Part shown: positions 8,885 through 18,941 of the stretch, piece after piece | How positions within the stretch are numbered: the first letter of the stretch is position 1 | Layout of the letters: each line of letters begins with the position of its first letter | Origin: Schoenoplectus triqueter | Taxonomy: Eukaryota > Streptophyta > Magnoliopsida > Poales > Cyperaceae | Direction of reading: 5' to 3' | Assembly (NCBI GenBank): GCA_964058805.1 | Contig: CAXKVV010000373.1 | Span: 1 to 33,324 of the forward strand | DNA: 33,324 bases | Notes under the pieces: generated by a model | The model's input: only the letters and a program-made list of their open reading frames with translations | Database searches by the model: none | What the model was told of the DNA's origin: nothing | Program-made: the position numbers and the translations under genes

Positions 8885-10380
8885 CCATATGTAAACACAT
8901 ATCCGAATTGTGACCGAGTTTTATGCGGATCTGATAAATATCCTACATCTGCATATCCATCTAGTTTGAACTTTGCATCTTTTAGACAAAATAGTCCCAT
9001 ATCACGCGTCCCACAAAGATAACGTAATACATGTTTGATTCCATTCCAATGTCGGCGTGTTGGATCAGAACTATATCTTGTTAATACATTTACAGAAAAA
9101 ACAATATCAGATCTGGTATTATTAGCAAGATACATCAAAGCCCCAGTTGCACTTAAGTATGGTACTTCAGGACCAAAAAATTTTGTATTATTTTCTCGGG
9201 GCCAGTAAGAATCTTTCTTCACATCAAGTGATCGAACAACCATTGATGTACTTAGAGGATGAGATTTGTCTATATTAAAACGTTTCAATATCTTCTGGAT
9301 GTAGTTTGATTGATGGACAAAGATACCATTATGCAAATGTTCGATCTGCAGGCCGAGACACAACTTTATTACACTAAGATCTTTCATTTCAAATTCATTC
9401 TTTAATAATTTTACAGTTTTTTCGATCTCTTCAGGAGACCCAATGATATTCAGGGCATCAACATATACTACAATAATTATAAAACTCGAGATTAATCGTT
9501 TAATAAAAACACATGGACTAATTATATTAGATTTATATCCTTCTTTTATGATATATTCACTGAGTCAATTATACCACATTCGACCCGATTGTTTTAGTTC
9601 ATACAATAATCATTTTAACTTTATAGAATATATTTCTCAAGGTTTTGATTTAAATGCTCCAGATAATTTTTAATCCTTCAGGGACTTTCATATAGTTATA
9701 ATTATCGAGTGATCCATACAAATAGGCTGTGACAACATCCATGAGACGCATTTGAAGGTTCTCAGTGATTGTGAGACTGATTAAAAATCAAAGAGTTATT
9801 GCATCCACTACAGGTGAATATGTTTCTTCATATTCAATTCCTGATATTTGTGTAAAATCTTGTGCCACCAGCCTTGTTTTATATCTCACAATCTCATTTT
9901 TTTCATTTATTTTTATTACAAATACTCACCTGTAACCTACAGGGTTAACATTTTTAGGGGTTAGAATTACAGGTCCAAAAATATTTCGCTTTTCAAGCGA
10001 ATCAAATTCAGTCTTCAGGGCATCTTTCCATTTGGGCCAATCATTTCTTTGCATACACTCTTCTGGAGTTTTTGGCACATAATCTTACTCATTTATCACT
10101 TCAATTGCTATAGCATAACTAAAAATTTCATCAACACATGTTTCATTTCGGTTCCATATTATACCATTTTGTACATAATTTATTGAGATCTCATAATCAT
10201 TCGGTGCCTGAGTTTCTTCTAGAACTTTATCAACGACCTCTTCTGGGGTTCTACTTCCAATCTCTTCTGGGATTTTACTGACAATCTCTTCTGGAATTTT
10301 ATCGATAACTTATGCTACAGTTATACCAATTGTATTATTCTGCTTTTTTCTTTTTCGTGGATTTTTATGTTTGGAACCGA
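8885..10380 (-). pseudogene. Copia reverse transcriptase and truncated RNase H
   Basis: From 10380 down there is a basic linker (KRGRPIGSKHKNPRKRKK). At about 10080-9790 comes the start of reverse transcriptase, with WPKWKDALKTEF and YKTRLVAQDFTQI. The finger/palm region is near 9740-9440 with many stops. The active-site box reads YVDA where YVDD is expected (about 9455-9466). A cleaner frame, 8851-9387, carries the connection region and the first RNase H motif (GYADVGYLSDPHKTRSQFGY). Coding similarity stops near 8885. It cannot be functional. Confidence 0.9.
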
Positions 10381-10662
10381 TTGGTCTTCCACGTTTTCTT
10401 TGTATAGTAACCTCTGCTGGGGTTATATTAATTCGAGCACGTGCATTTAAAGCTGGTATATGTGATTTAGTCACTATTTTTGTATTTGTAAATGTATCTA
10501 GTAACTCATTTGCTATTCTTTACAAATGTATAATCTTTAGGACTTCTAGTTCACATTACCACTCTGGGAATCAAGATAAAATATTGATGATGCATTTCAA
10601 GTTACTTGCTTTTCTAGCTTTTCTTTTTTTCCCCCTAAGATTAAGAATATTATCTCATCAAA

Positions 10663-11382
10663 TTAACAATCAGCAAAACGAGCTGTAAAAATATCTCCAG
10701 TTAATGGTTCTAAATATTTAATAATTGATGGAGAGTGAAAACCAATATAAATTCTCAATATTTTTTGTGGTCCCATTTTTGTGCGTTGTGGAGGAGAAAT
10801 TGGAACATACACACCACAACCAAAAATTTTAAGATGAGACAAGTTTGATTCTCTTCCAGAGACCAATTGTAATGGAGAAAATTTATGAGATGCAGTTAGT
10901 CTTAATCTAATAAGTGCAGCAGCATGTAATATGGTATGTCCCCATACAGAAAATAATAGATTACATTTCATAAGTAATGGTCTAGTAATCAGTTGTCATA
11001 TTTTAATTAATGATTCAGCTAAATCATTTTGTGTATGTACATGAGCAACTAGATGTTCTACCTTAATCACAATTGACATACAATAATCATTAAAAGACTG
11101 GGATGTAAACTCTCATGCATTATCAAGCCGAATATTCTTAATTTGGTAATCCGGAAAATTTGCTCTCAAATAGATTATTTGTGCTAATAGCCTAGCAAAT
11201 GCAGTATTTCTTGTAGCTAATAGGCAAACATGTGACAATCGAGTTGATGCATTAATTAAAACTATAAAATATCTAAATGGTCCACATGGAGAAGAAATAG
11301 GTCCACAAATATCTCCTAAAATTCTCTCTAAAAATAAAAGAGATTTATTTTCAATTTTATTTTTAGATGACATAATTATCAA
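10663..11382 (-). pseudogene. Copia integrase remnant
   Basis: Frame 11113-11382 carries the integrase core with the first catalytic Asp (GDICGPI) and the second (IRLDNA). A stop codon follows directly where a Gly codon would be expected. The third residue, Glu, is in DLAES near 11010. A second in-frame stop follows at about 10997. Frame 10663-10971 (102 residues) holds the C-terminal part, including HLKIFGCGVYVPI and SIIKYLEPLTGDIFTARFAD. All three DDE residues can be seen but the chain is broken at least twice, so it is inactive. Confidence 0.9.
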
Positions 11383-11394
11383 TTTTCCAAGAGA

Positions 11395-11922
11395 TCATAC
11401 TGCACATGATAAATCTTTTGATAATATGGCCTTCAGGTCCTTTAGAGGATGCTCATTTGCACTTTTAATTATTCTCCTCATCATAATGTTATCTGGATGA
11501 CCTAACATGTCATGCCATGGAGTAAACATTTTCGTGTCATGTAACTTCTGGTTACTAACCATATTTGATTTTATTAAACTTATGTTCGTACAATATAGTT
11601 CAGATGATAAAACTTTTATCTTTTCCAAAATGATTTTCTGACCATACTTAATCGTTGTAATTTAAAGATATTCAATGTTACTTTCAGTCATGGTTTCGAT
11701 ATGATAACCATTACGCTTAATATCTTTAAAACTTAGTAAATTTCTTCTGGATTTACTAGAGTATAATACGTCATTTATAATTAATTTTGTTCCTTTAGGT
11801 AATAAAATACAAGCTCTTCTAGAGCCTTCAATTAAATTACTAATACCAAAGATTATATTAACATGTGTCTCTGCAGGAGACAATTGAGAAAAATATTTCT
11901 TGATGTCCAAAAGAAGTGACAT
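11395..11922 (-). pseudogene. Copia protease end and GAG-pre-integrase remnant
   Basis: Two minus-strand frames are involved. Frame 11662-11922 (86 residues) matches the region after the copia protease active site, for example SKSRRNLLSFKDIKRNGYHI. Frame 11395-11628 (77 residues) carries the GAG-pre-integrase signature with WHDMLGHP and MMRRII. The protease catalytic D-S/T-G segment is not present. The frames are separated by a stop near 11660, so they cannot give one protein. In an intact element they would be parts of the single gag-pol polyprotein. Confidence 0.85.
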
Positions 11923-13529
11923 CTTAATGACTCGGTGTCGTGAACAAGTAATTCATGACTAGTTGAGCTAGTAAGACTGAACTCATATGTCGATAAGTTT
12001 GTCTTCTAGTTCATCTCCCGAGATTATGAGATTGAATCGTTCTGTAGTTGATTCATCCACAAAACAGTGAATGTGAACCGTTCAGTAGTAGGTTCTTTCA
12101 CTGACACACGCCTCAACGTCAAGCTGGCTTAGTGCTTTAGGTTTGACCTTGTGTGCAGTTGTGTTCCTAGGTTTATGGGTCCGCTTAGTGTCTGGAATCC
12201 ATGATCTAGAAGATCAGAGAGAAGTACCAAGTGGGCCAAATCCGTCCTTCTCCTGATTCACCAACCTCAAGATCAACCGGATTAGTGCTTCGAGTTGTAT
12301 TTTGTGTGATTGGTTGTTGACTAGTTAAGATTGAACCGTTCAGTAGTAGGTTTATCTTCTAGATCAACTGAGGTCAAATCGTTCAGTAGTAGACTCACCT
12401 CAAACCCCTCCGTAGAGATTAATCTGATCAGTAGTAAGGTTATCTCTCGAGGTGATAAAGACTGAACCGATCAGTAGTAGGTTCGTCTTTCACTGGATTA
12501 ACTTTCTGGCGAATCCAGGGTGCTCTAATGATTTCCGATCATGAGGGCACACGATCACTTGACCATCATTTAACTATACTATTTGCTTCTCCCTTTTAAA
12601 GATCCAGAGGTGCCTCGAGATTAACAGCCCAGGGTAATTAACGGTGGGGGCTTACGCCCACCGGAATCTACAAGAACTCACAATCACTAAAATCCCTCTA
12701 AATGTGCATTCAAATTGGTCTAAACGGTAGAATTAACCGGCGTTAAAAAAATGCACGCTTAGGAGGGATCTCCGTATCCTTCTTCCGCATCTCATCGCCA
12801 ACACAACCGTAAGGCGGTGCGGAGCGCGCGAAAAAGGGTCGCACAATCGACTCGACCTTAATTGATCTAGAAGATGAACCTACTACAGATCGGTTCAATC
12901 TTTACTAGTGAATGACCAATCACACAAAATACAACTTGAAACACTTAGCCGGTAGATCTTGAGGTTGGTGAGTCAGGAGATGGGTGGATTTGGCCCACTT
13001 GTTTCATCTCACTGATCTTCTAGATCATGAATTCCAAGCACTGAGCGCATTCATAAACTTAAGAACACAACTGCACACAAAGTCAAACCTGAAGCACTGA
13101 GCCAGTTTGTCATTGAGGCGTGTGTTAGTGAAAAAACCTACTATAGATCGGTTCAGATTCACTATTTTTGAGGATGAATCTACTATAGATCGATTCAATC
13201 CTACCATCTCTAGAGACGAACTTACTAACAGATCAGTTCAATCTCATGAACCAGAAGACAAACTTATCAACGGATTAGTTTGATTTTACTAGTGTGACTT
13301 GATCATGAATTACTTGTTCATGACACAAGGTCAGTAGACAGTGGACAGAGTCCCTACAGTTATCTTACTTGATCTCCTAAATTATGAATTCTAAGCACTT
13401 GGCTGATTCATAGATTCAGGGTTACCTTGTACACAAAATTAGACTCAGAGCACTTGGCTGATCTAATATTAAGATAAGTTTATTAAAGAGTGAGTTTCTA
13501 GACAGTTCAGTTCAACTCACCTAATCTGG
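11901..13529 (+). repeat. Palindromic core module, copy 1
   Basis: A 1.63-kb unit repeated at 22983-24578 in the same orientation, about 95% alike by eye. Inside it, the left arm (about 11932-12540) and right arm (about 12850-13340) are inverted copies of each other. Between them lies a 286-base TG...CA module (12560-12845). The arms contain repeats of a motif like GATCAGTAGTAGGTTC. The tail, 13341-13529, has no partner in the left arm. Copy 1 retains about 40 bases (around 12095-12135) that copy 2 lacks. No protein-coding frame is convincing. Confidence 0.85.
12560..12845 (+). repeat. 286-base TG...CA module, copy 1 (centre of core)
   Basis: Starts TGACCATCATTTAAC and ends GGGTCGCACA. Identical in length to the copies at 13533-13818 and 23609-23894. 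It contains a short hairpin (GGTGGGGGC-TTAC-GCCCACC) and is GC-richer than its surroundings. TG...CA ends and a copy directly before a gypsy-type leader suggest a short LTR, here solo. The flanks (TCACT / ATCGA) do not form a clean target duplication. Confidence 0.65.
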
Positions 13530-13532
13530 AGG

Positions 13533-13818
13533 TGACCATCATTTAACTATACTATTTGCTTCTCCCTTTTAAAGATCCAGAGGTGCCTCGAGGTTAACAG
13601 CCTAGGGTAATTAACGGTGGGGGCTTACGCCCACCGGAATCTACAAGAACTCACAATCACTAAAAGCCCTCTAAATGTGCATTCAAATTGGTCTAAACGG
13701 TAGAATTAACCGGCGTTAAATAAATGCATGCTTAGGAGGGATCTCCGTATCCTTCTTCCGTATCCCATCGCCAACACAACCGTAAGGCGGTGCGGAGCGC
13801 GCGAAAAAGGGTCGCACA
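13533..13818 (+). mobile_element. 286-base module, copy 2, possible 5' LTR of the gag element
   Basis: Third-party position: not in the palindrome but directly after the end of core copy 1 (13529) and directly before a leader with GCATGCCCGGTGGGACC (13826-13842), typical of plant gypsy 5' leaders. If it is the 5' LTR, the gag that starts at 13959 belongs to it. A matching 3' LTR was not found after the polypurine-like stretch near 16985. Confidence 0.5.
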
Positions 13819-13958
13819 GGATCTAGCATGCCCGGTGGGACCTAGATTCTCCTCTTATCTTTGAAAGAGAGAAGCAAATAGAATAGTTAAAAGATAAAAG
13901 TGGTCTTTTATGCGCTAAAAATGACTAATGATTTTCAAGTATTTTTATTTTGCAGAAA

Positions 13959-14805
13959 ATGGCATACTTCAAAAATTTCAACCTTGCTCCTTACGCCGTC
14001 ACTCTTGTACAGAGCCCAGACGGTAAGCTTTTCATGTTCTTCGGGACTATCCCGCAAGAACTTACTTTCTATGGCCCAGCTCCGGTGGCCACCTTCACTC
14101 CTGCAACCGTCTGGATCTCCATCCTGGACGAAGAAGAGGACTCAATCGCCCTAACTCCCAAGGGCATTACTAACAACGTCATGGCCTCTTCCACTACCTC
14201 TCCAAAGAGGAGAAGGCGACCGTCTAAAAAGACAGCCCCAACGGCCGCGGCCCAAATTACCCACAACTCTCAAGTATCCAGGAAGAGGACCCTGGACGCA
14301 TACCAAAACCAACTGGTGGCTAGGCCAGCCATCCCAGTCTCCAACAAGTTCACAGTTGTCCGCATAGTGGCCAAGAACTCAACAACTGGCCAGCTCCGTC
14401 AGGCATGGGAGGTGCCTAAGCCCACACCTCACCCAACTCAGAGGCCTCAGCGCCGCCAACGCAAGTCTCAAGCCCCTGCAAAAGCCATTTATAAGACTCA
14501 CAGGGCCCTCAAACAGAGGAAAAGCGTTAAAACACTAGGCCGAAACAATACGTCTCCCACCCCAATCAATCTCAAGATATAGCTCAGCCGCAAGCCATTA
14601 CCTCGGCTCCACGCCCAAGAAGGTTTACATCTAAGGCGACACCTAGCGTCCAGCAGGTGTGGGTTCCTAAAGGTTCCCAGCCAACAAAACCCCAGTCTCA
14701 AACCCAGCCCAGCAAGGTAGGCAACTCAAGCGCTCCGACCGAGAGTATATTCAGCCGCCTAGGTCAAAAAAGTGTATTCAGCCGATTATGCTCGAGAGTA
14801 CCACT
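13959..14805 (+). pseudogene. Gypsy-type Gag, N-terminal part (one frameshift)
   Basis: An open frame from ATG 13959 (after a TTTTGCAG acceptor-like site) to TAG 14580-14582 gives 207 residues. The N-terminal 70 or so are ordered-looking, followed by a K/R/P-rich basic tail (KRRRRPSKK, RPQRRQRKSQ). After the stop the sense continues in the next frame to 14805 with QQVWVPKGSQ and SVFSRLC. The SVFSRL-type motif is common in plant gypsy Gag. Gag would form the particle and bind RNA. The chain is then cut by an opposite-strand gypsy fragment at 14806. The N-terminal region is not recognised from a known family. Confidence 0.6.
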
Positions 14806-15330
14806 GATAGCGTTCGAGCTATGAATCGTCTAAGGACACGCACACGTTCAACTATAAAATCATAACTGGAGGATACTCTCAACTCACAGCAAGATAAAAG
14901 ATGAGATAAACTCAACTCAAGATAAACTTTTTCATAATAATTCAACAAGTGAGTTTACATTCAGAAATTAGGCTTTATATAGCCATACAACTCAACTCTA
15001 GAAACTTCCTACTAATTAATAACTCCTTAACTATTTTTGCAAATATCAAAACACAATAAAAATAACATTAACTACTACTGTTAATTCCAAAACATAATTA
15101 AAACATAGAAAGACTCAAAGACAAGTTCCAAGAAACTAAATGCTGGCTGGCTCCTCAGTAACCACGCTCACTTGACACGAGGTTTTGACCAAGAAGACTC
15201 TGGAATCTGGAGAAACGCAAAACACAAAAAAGATAGTCTATTTCATCATCTGATCACAGAAATTTGAATCACCCAAATCCGAGTTATTATGAGAGAGTTA
15301 TGCTCAAAATACTGGCCCAGTACGAATCTG
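14806..15330 (-). mobile_element. 3' LTR of an inserted minus-strand gypsy element
   Basis: On the minus strand this follows the pol end at 15355 and finishes ...CGCTATCA at 14806. It contains a TATA box (TATATAAA, complement of about 14974-14981) and a plausible transcribed region. The start of the LTR (near 15330) is approximate; no clear TG was fixed. The boundary at 14806 is sharp because the Gag-like frame of the host element is open up to it. Confidence 0.55.
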
Positions 15331-15354
15331 TCCAGAAAGCTGCTGTTTCGTAAA

Positions 15355-15851
15355 TTAATTGTAAATATGACTTGGGCCTGGTTCTTCAAACTGAGAACTG
15401 GTCCAGAACTTGCTTCCTTGATCATGATTGTTCACCTGTAGACCTGCCATGACTTGATCGCCATCATTCTCCCCTGGTTGAAAAGAACTCGCCCACGAGT
15501 TCGGCTCATTTTCGCCATGGTATGGAGAAAGATCCTTCACATTGAATGTGGATTAAACACCATAATCTCCGGAAAGCTCCACCTTGTAAGCATTTATGCG
15601 CTGCAAGATTTTAAACGGTCCATCACCACGGTGCTTGACCTTTGCATTGCGCCCAGGTGGAAATCTCTCCTTGCTCAAATGCACCCACACAAGATCACCT
15701 TCTTTGAAAATCACAGCCCTTCGGTGCTTGTTAGCTTGTCTTTCATACTTCTGATTTTACTTCTCAATCCTCTTGCTGACTTGTTCATGCAAGTCCTTGA
15801 TTGCTTTAGCACGCTCATCTGCATCTCTACTATAGCGGCAAACGGGTAATT
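15355..15851 (-). pseudogene. Gypsy Pol C-terminus (integrase end) of the inserted fragment
   Basis: The minus strand encodes the end of a gypsy polyprotein: DADERAKAIKDLHEQVSKRI, KHRRAVIFKEGDLVWVHLSK, RFPPGRNAKVKHRGDGPFKI and STFNVKDLSPYH. These are the integrase C-terminal GPF/Y-type region. There are in-frame stops after KRIEK (about 15757) and GDYGV (about 15560). Everything upstream (gag, RT, integrase core) is missing, so it is a 5'-truncated fragment. Confidence 0.85.
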
Positions 15852-15857
15852 GTTATA

Positions 15858-16265
15858 GTGGATGAATCAGAGAAAGAAGAAACAAAAGCTAAACAATCGG
15901 CCGTCATGCAAACCCTTAAAGTCAAGAAAAGTAGGCCATATTCTTTCTTGAAAAGTAAAACAGCTCGGATATTCGAGCAGGCCCTAAAAAGCGGATTGAC
16001 ACTTCCCGCCTGTAAACGACCCGCGGACATAAACAAGGCGAGTGAAGGTGAATTCTTCCCATATCACCGCGTACTGGGCCACATAATCAAAGAATGCTGG
16101 GTATTCAAGGACCTTATAGAAAAAGGGTATAAGGACGGAACAATCCAACTCCCAAAAAGCTTTCAACAAGACCCAGTTCCGCACAGTTCAAATAACAAAG
16201 GCAAAGGGGTTGCCTATACAATCTCGCACACTCATGTACCTAACAAACCCAATGTTGCGAGATGA
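15858..16265 (+). pseudogene. Gypsy-type Gag, C-terminal part with zinc-binding-like motif
   Basis: A 135-residue open frame. Residues about 25-60 read YSFLKSKTARIFEQALKSG and LTLPACKRPADINKA. Then FPYHRVLGHIIKECWVFKDL follows, the H-x4-H-x4-C pattern seen at the end of many plant gypsy Gag proteins. The first Cys expected before PYH is Phe (codon TTC). It continues the Gag interrupted at 14805, though not in the same frame. The start ATG is only the first in an open frame and not a true start. Confidence 0.65.
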
Positions 16266-16301
16266 AAACTAATCAAAGAAATCTACCGCTCCAACTCAGT
16301 C

Positions 16302-16940
16302 ATGAATATTGAAATAGAAGAGGAGATGGCAGCGCTAGAAATCACCGTGGTTCTCGAAAGGCATTTCAAAGACCTCAAGCCAAGGGAAGTAAACCACATT
16401 CAGACTCTAAAGACCTTTGTCGTGCCGGCAAAAGTAGAGCGCGTTAAAGGGAAAACTATCATCCACAAGGCCATAATCTTCTATCAGAGTGACTCGACCC
16501 AGTCTATAAAGAACCTTAATCATGACACCTGGAAGAAGTGGGTGATAGAGCAAGAACCGGAGAGTGCAACGAGCGGTGACGCTACATCCCATCCCTTTGG
16601 AAAGGAGCTGTACAAACTAGCAAAAAGGGCAAAATGTCTGAGGGACATATCCAAAACAGAGGCCAAGCGCTTTGACAACCTATGGAGCGGTAGTCAGAAT
16701 AAAATTCCGGGTCTAGATGGCAAGGTAAAGTATACCCGAGGGCTGGGTTATAACTGTGATGACGCAGCATGCTTTGAAGGGTCCCTTAACGAATACCACT
16801 TGTATCAAACAAAAGACAGCTGTTGTGCGGTAATAATTGAAAAGGTATACGGGGGCGGCGCATACCAACTCATAGACCATGAAGGTGAAAGGCCCATGCC
16901 ACCAATCAATGGACGATACCTGAAGAAATACTACACATAG
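16302..16940 (+). CDS. Gag/Pol deletion-derivative ORF ending in the gypsy integrase tail
   Basis: An uninterrupted 212-residue frame. Its first 170 or so residues are not recognised; they are charged, with a G-patch-like RGLGYN near residue 146. The last 40 residues (EKVYGGGAYQLIDHEG, PPINGRYLKKYY) are the very C-terminus of plant gypsy Pol. The protease, reverse transcriptase, RNase H and most of integrase between them are gone. It looks like an internally deleted, non-autonomous element. The frame being intact over 640 bases amid decayed neighbours is notable. A polypurine-like stretch follows at 16980-16996. Confidence 0.6.
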   Translation: MNIEIEEEMAALEITVVLERHFKDLKPREVNHIQTLKTFVVPAKVERVKGKTIIHKAIIFYQSDSTQSIKNLNHDTWKKWVIEQEPESATSGDATSHPFGKELYKLAKRAKCLRDISKTEAKRFDNLWSGSQNKIPGLDGKVKYTRGLGYNCDDAACFEGSLNEYHLYQTKDSCCAVIIEKVYGGGAYQLIDHEGERPMPPINGRYLKKYYT

Positions 16941-17616
16941 CCTAGATTGGGGCCAGTCGAGTAGTATCTATTGTAAATAAATAAGGAGGGAATAAGTGTT
17001 TCTCTACACGCACGTGCACAAAACACAAACCCAAGTCTAACCTCCACTTTTGCATAAAAATCCCAAAAACCTTACTTATGTATTTATAAATAGAATGCAT
17101 CCAAAAATCTAAAACCACACAAACACATCTAACCCTAAAACAAAATAAAAGAAAGAAGAATGAAAAGATTTCAATGCCAAAACCACGCGAGAGTGTAAGG
17201 CGAGAGCTTTGGTGTTTGGGCTCACAATACAAATACCACTGGGTTTGTCCATTTGATACAGAATAAACATAAAAATGGGCAGGGTTTGTAGTTTGTCCCT
17301 CAAACTATTTGCCGCCCAATGACGAAAGTTGCTCATATTGGTCGCTCGCGGTCCAAACCAAGGGATAGGTCGAGCAAATTGGTGGCTAGTAAGTAGTCGC
17401 TTCTGAGGGCATGTAAATAAATAACTCTTGTACTATTAGTAGCAAGTAGCACTGATAACAAAAAATCTGCTCTCCTCCAATGAAATAAAAGGGATATCTA
17501 AGTAAAACAATAAAAATCTATTTTCTTTATCCCTCAATCAAAATAAAAAATAATAAAATCTTTTCAATAAAGGGGTTGTCACCTTTGTCTCCGACACCAT
17601 GTGTGTTATACAAAGC
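16941..17616. other. 3' region of the gag/pol derivative; possible polypurine tract
   Basis: AAGGAGGGAATAAG at 16983-16996 is polypurine and is followed by TGTTTCTC, which could start a 3' LTR. The sequence after it does not match the 286-base module, so the 3' LTR identity is open. No gene was seen in the rest. Confidence 0.4.
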
Positions 17617-18101
17617 CAGGTTTGGTGCATTCATCCGTAAAAGCACCACACGCCCGAAGAATTGGTTTGTCATAATCCCATGGCAAATCATGGAGGGGTC
17701 GGATCAAGGGTTTATACTTTTACCCGACATTCAGTGTCAAATAAGGTGACCCGCTTAAAGAGATGACTCAGGTCATGGAGAGCGAACTTACCCGATGAAA
17801 GCCTGTCCCGCAGGGATGCGCGATGGATGTTTGAGGGTAGTAAAAAAAATATAATAAATAATAATAATAATAAAAACAGGTTGGGTACATTAATCCGTAA
17901 AAGTACCACATATCCAAGGAGATGGTCTGTTTCAAATCCTAAAATAGATCATAGAGGGGTCAGATTAAGGGTTTACACTTTTACCTGACACTCAGTGCCA
18001 AACAAGGTGACTCGCTTAAAGAAGTGACTCAAGTCATGGAGAACGGACCTACCCGATGAAAGCCTGTCTCGCAGGGATGCGTGATGGATGTTTGAGGGTA
18101 G
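17617..18101 (+). repeat. Tandem pair of about 225-base repeats
   Basis: Units 17617-17840 and 17877-18101 align throughout. Both start near CAGGTT(T/G)GGT and end GATGGATGTTTGAGGGTAG, sharing GATGAAAGCCTGTC(C/T)CGCAGGGATG. An AAT microsatellite (17842-17876) separates them. Divergence is about 20% by eye. Such duplications are common in retroelement untranslated regions. Confidence 0.8.
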
Positions 18102-18825
18102 GATCCCCATAAAACAAATCTAGTGGAGATGAGTGAATGTGAGTTTTCACTTTAGCACGCAACGGTGCACAAATGAGGGGAGAGTAGGTGAGCTTTCACA
18201 AATAAACGTCAATCAAGTATACAAGGAACATCAACAAAATTGTGTTATCAATTGCATCCACAATCCAATTGATACTGGTAAGTTTATCCATCAGTAATAA
18301 AGGGATAAACAGGTTTATATTGTATCCGACCTAGAGGTCAATACAGACAGGTTCGGTATCCGCAAAATACCATGGTTACTTAAATTTTGTTCTGTAGTAA
18401 GCGAAAGAGAGGTGATGTATAGAATAAATGTAATAAAATATTGTAGAATATTTTATTTCTCTTTAGATAAAATGGGTGTTGTGCCTAGGAACTTTGTCAA
18501 AGGTCCCGACAGATGAGGACCTCAAATTGTAACCTCTTCAATTAAAGATCACATCGAAGGTGAGGTTCGAGATCCCTACGAGTGAAAGAGTGAAATAAGA
18601 GTTCCCTTCAGACGAGAACATCTGAGCGGAATAGAAGTTAAACCCAGAACCCCAAGAAAGGAAGAAGAGAAGGAAGGAGAGCAGAAGGAGAGAGGTGTGT
18701 CAGATATGTGCACCAAAGCATGCCCTTCATTTTGCCAAATTCTTCAGGACCCACTTTGGTGGGTGGCTCTTTGTTTACCCCTGAAAGGTCGAAGGAAGAA
18801 ATACAAGATAAAAAAAAACAAGATC
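18102..18825. other. Spacer before the giant foldback, no gene
   Basis: No coding sequence was recognised. A purine-rich run (about 18650-18695) is present. Short weak matches to the far side of the foldback (around GGACCCAC near 18749 versus 29237) hint that the arms may extend a little further out. Confidence 0.35.
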
Positions 18826-18941
18826 AAACCCTATGAGCTGAACCAATACAATCCCTATACAATAAGGAATGATGTCAATGCCAAGCCAGTATTTTGATAC
18901 AACCAATCACAAAAAATCTCAATGTGATTTTGCTTTCAAGG

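Larger units (their letters stand above)
8885..11930 (-). mobile_element. Decayed Ty1-copia retrotransposon body
   Basis: Reading the minus strand from 11930 down: end of protease, GAG-pre-integrase, integrase, a basic linker, reverse transcriptase and the start of RNase H, which is the copia order. There are many stops and frameshifts and no intact frame. Both ends are cut: the gag and protease active site are lost where the palindromic core begins near 11901, and RNase H ends near 8885 at the foreign LTR. No LTR of its own is visible. Confidence 0.9.

Noticed and set aside
10371..10688. 105-codon plus-strand open frame
   Set aside because: Antisense to the copia linker and integrase end; composition is that of AT-rich shadow sequence.
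12560..13818. Modules at 12560 and 13533 as the two LTRs of one short element
   Set aside because: The sequence between them is simply the core right arm, which also follows the single module in copy 2, and no target duplication flanks the pair.
15454..15849. 131-codon plus-strand open frame
   Set aside because: It is the antisense shadow of the clear gypsy integrase tail on the minus strand.
18563..18576. GGTTCGAGATCCC, like a tRNA/SINE B box
   Set aside because: No A box at the right distance upstream, no cloverleaf, and no poly-A or repeat boundary, so neither a tRNA nor a SINE is supported.
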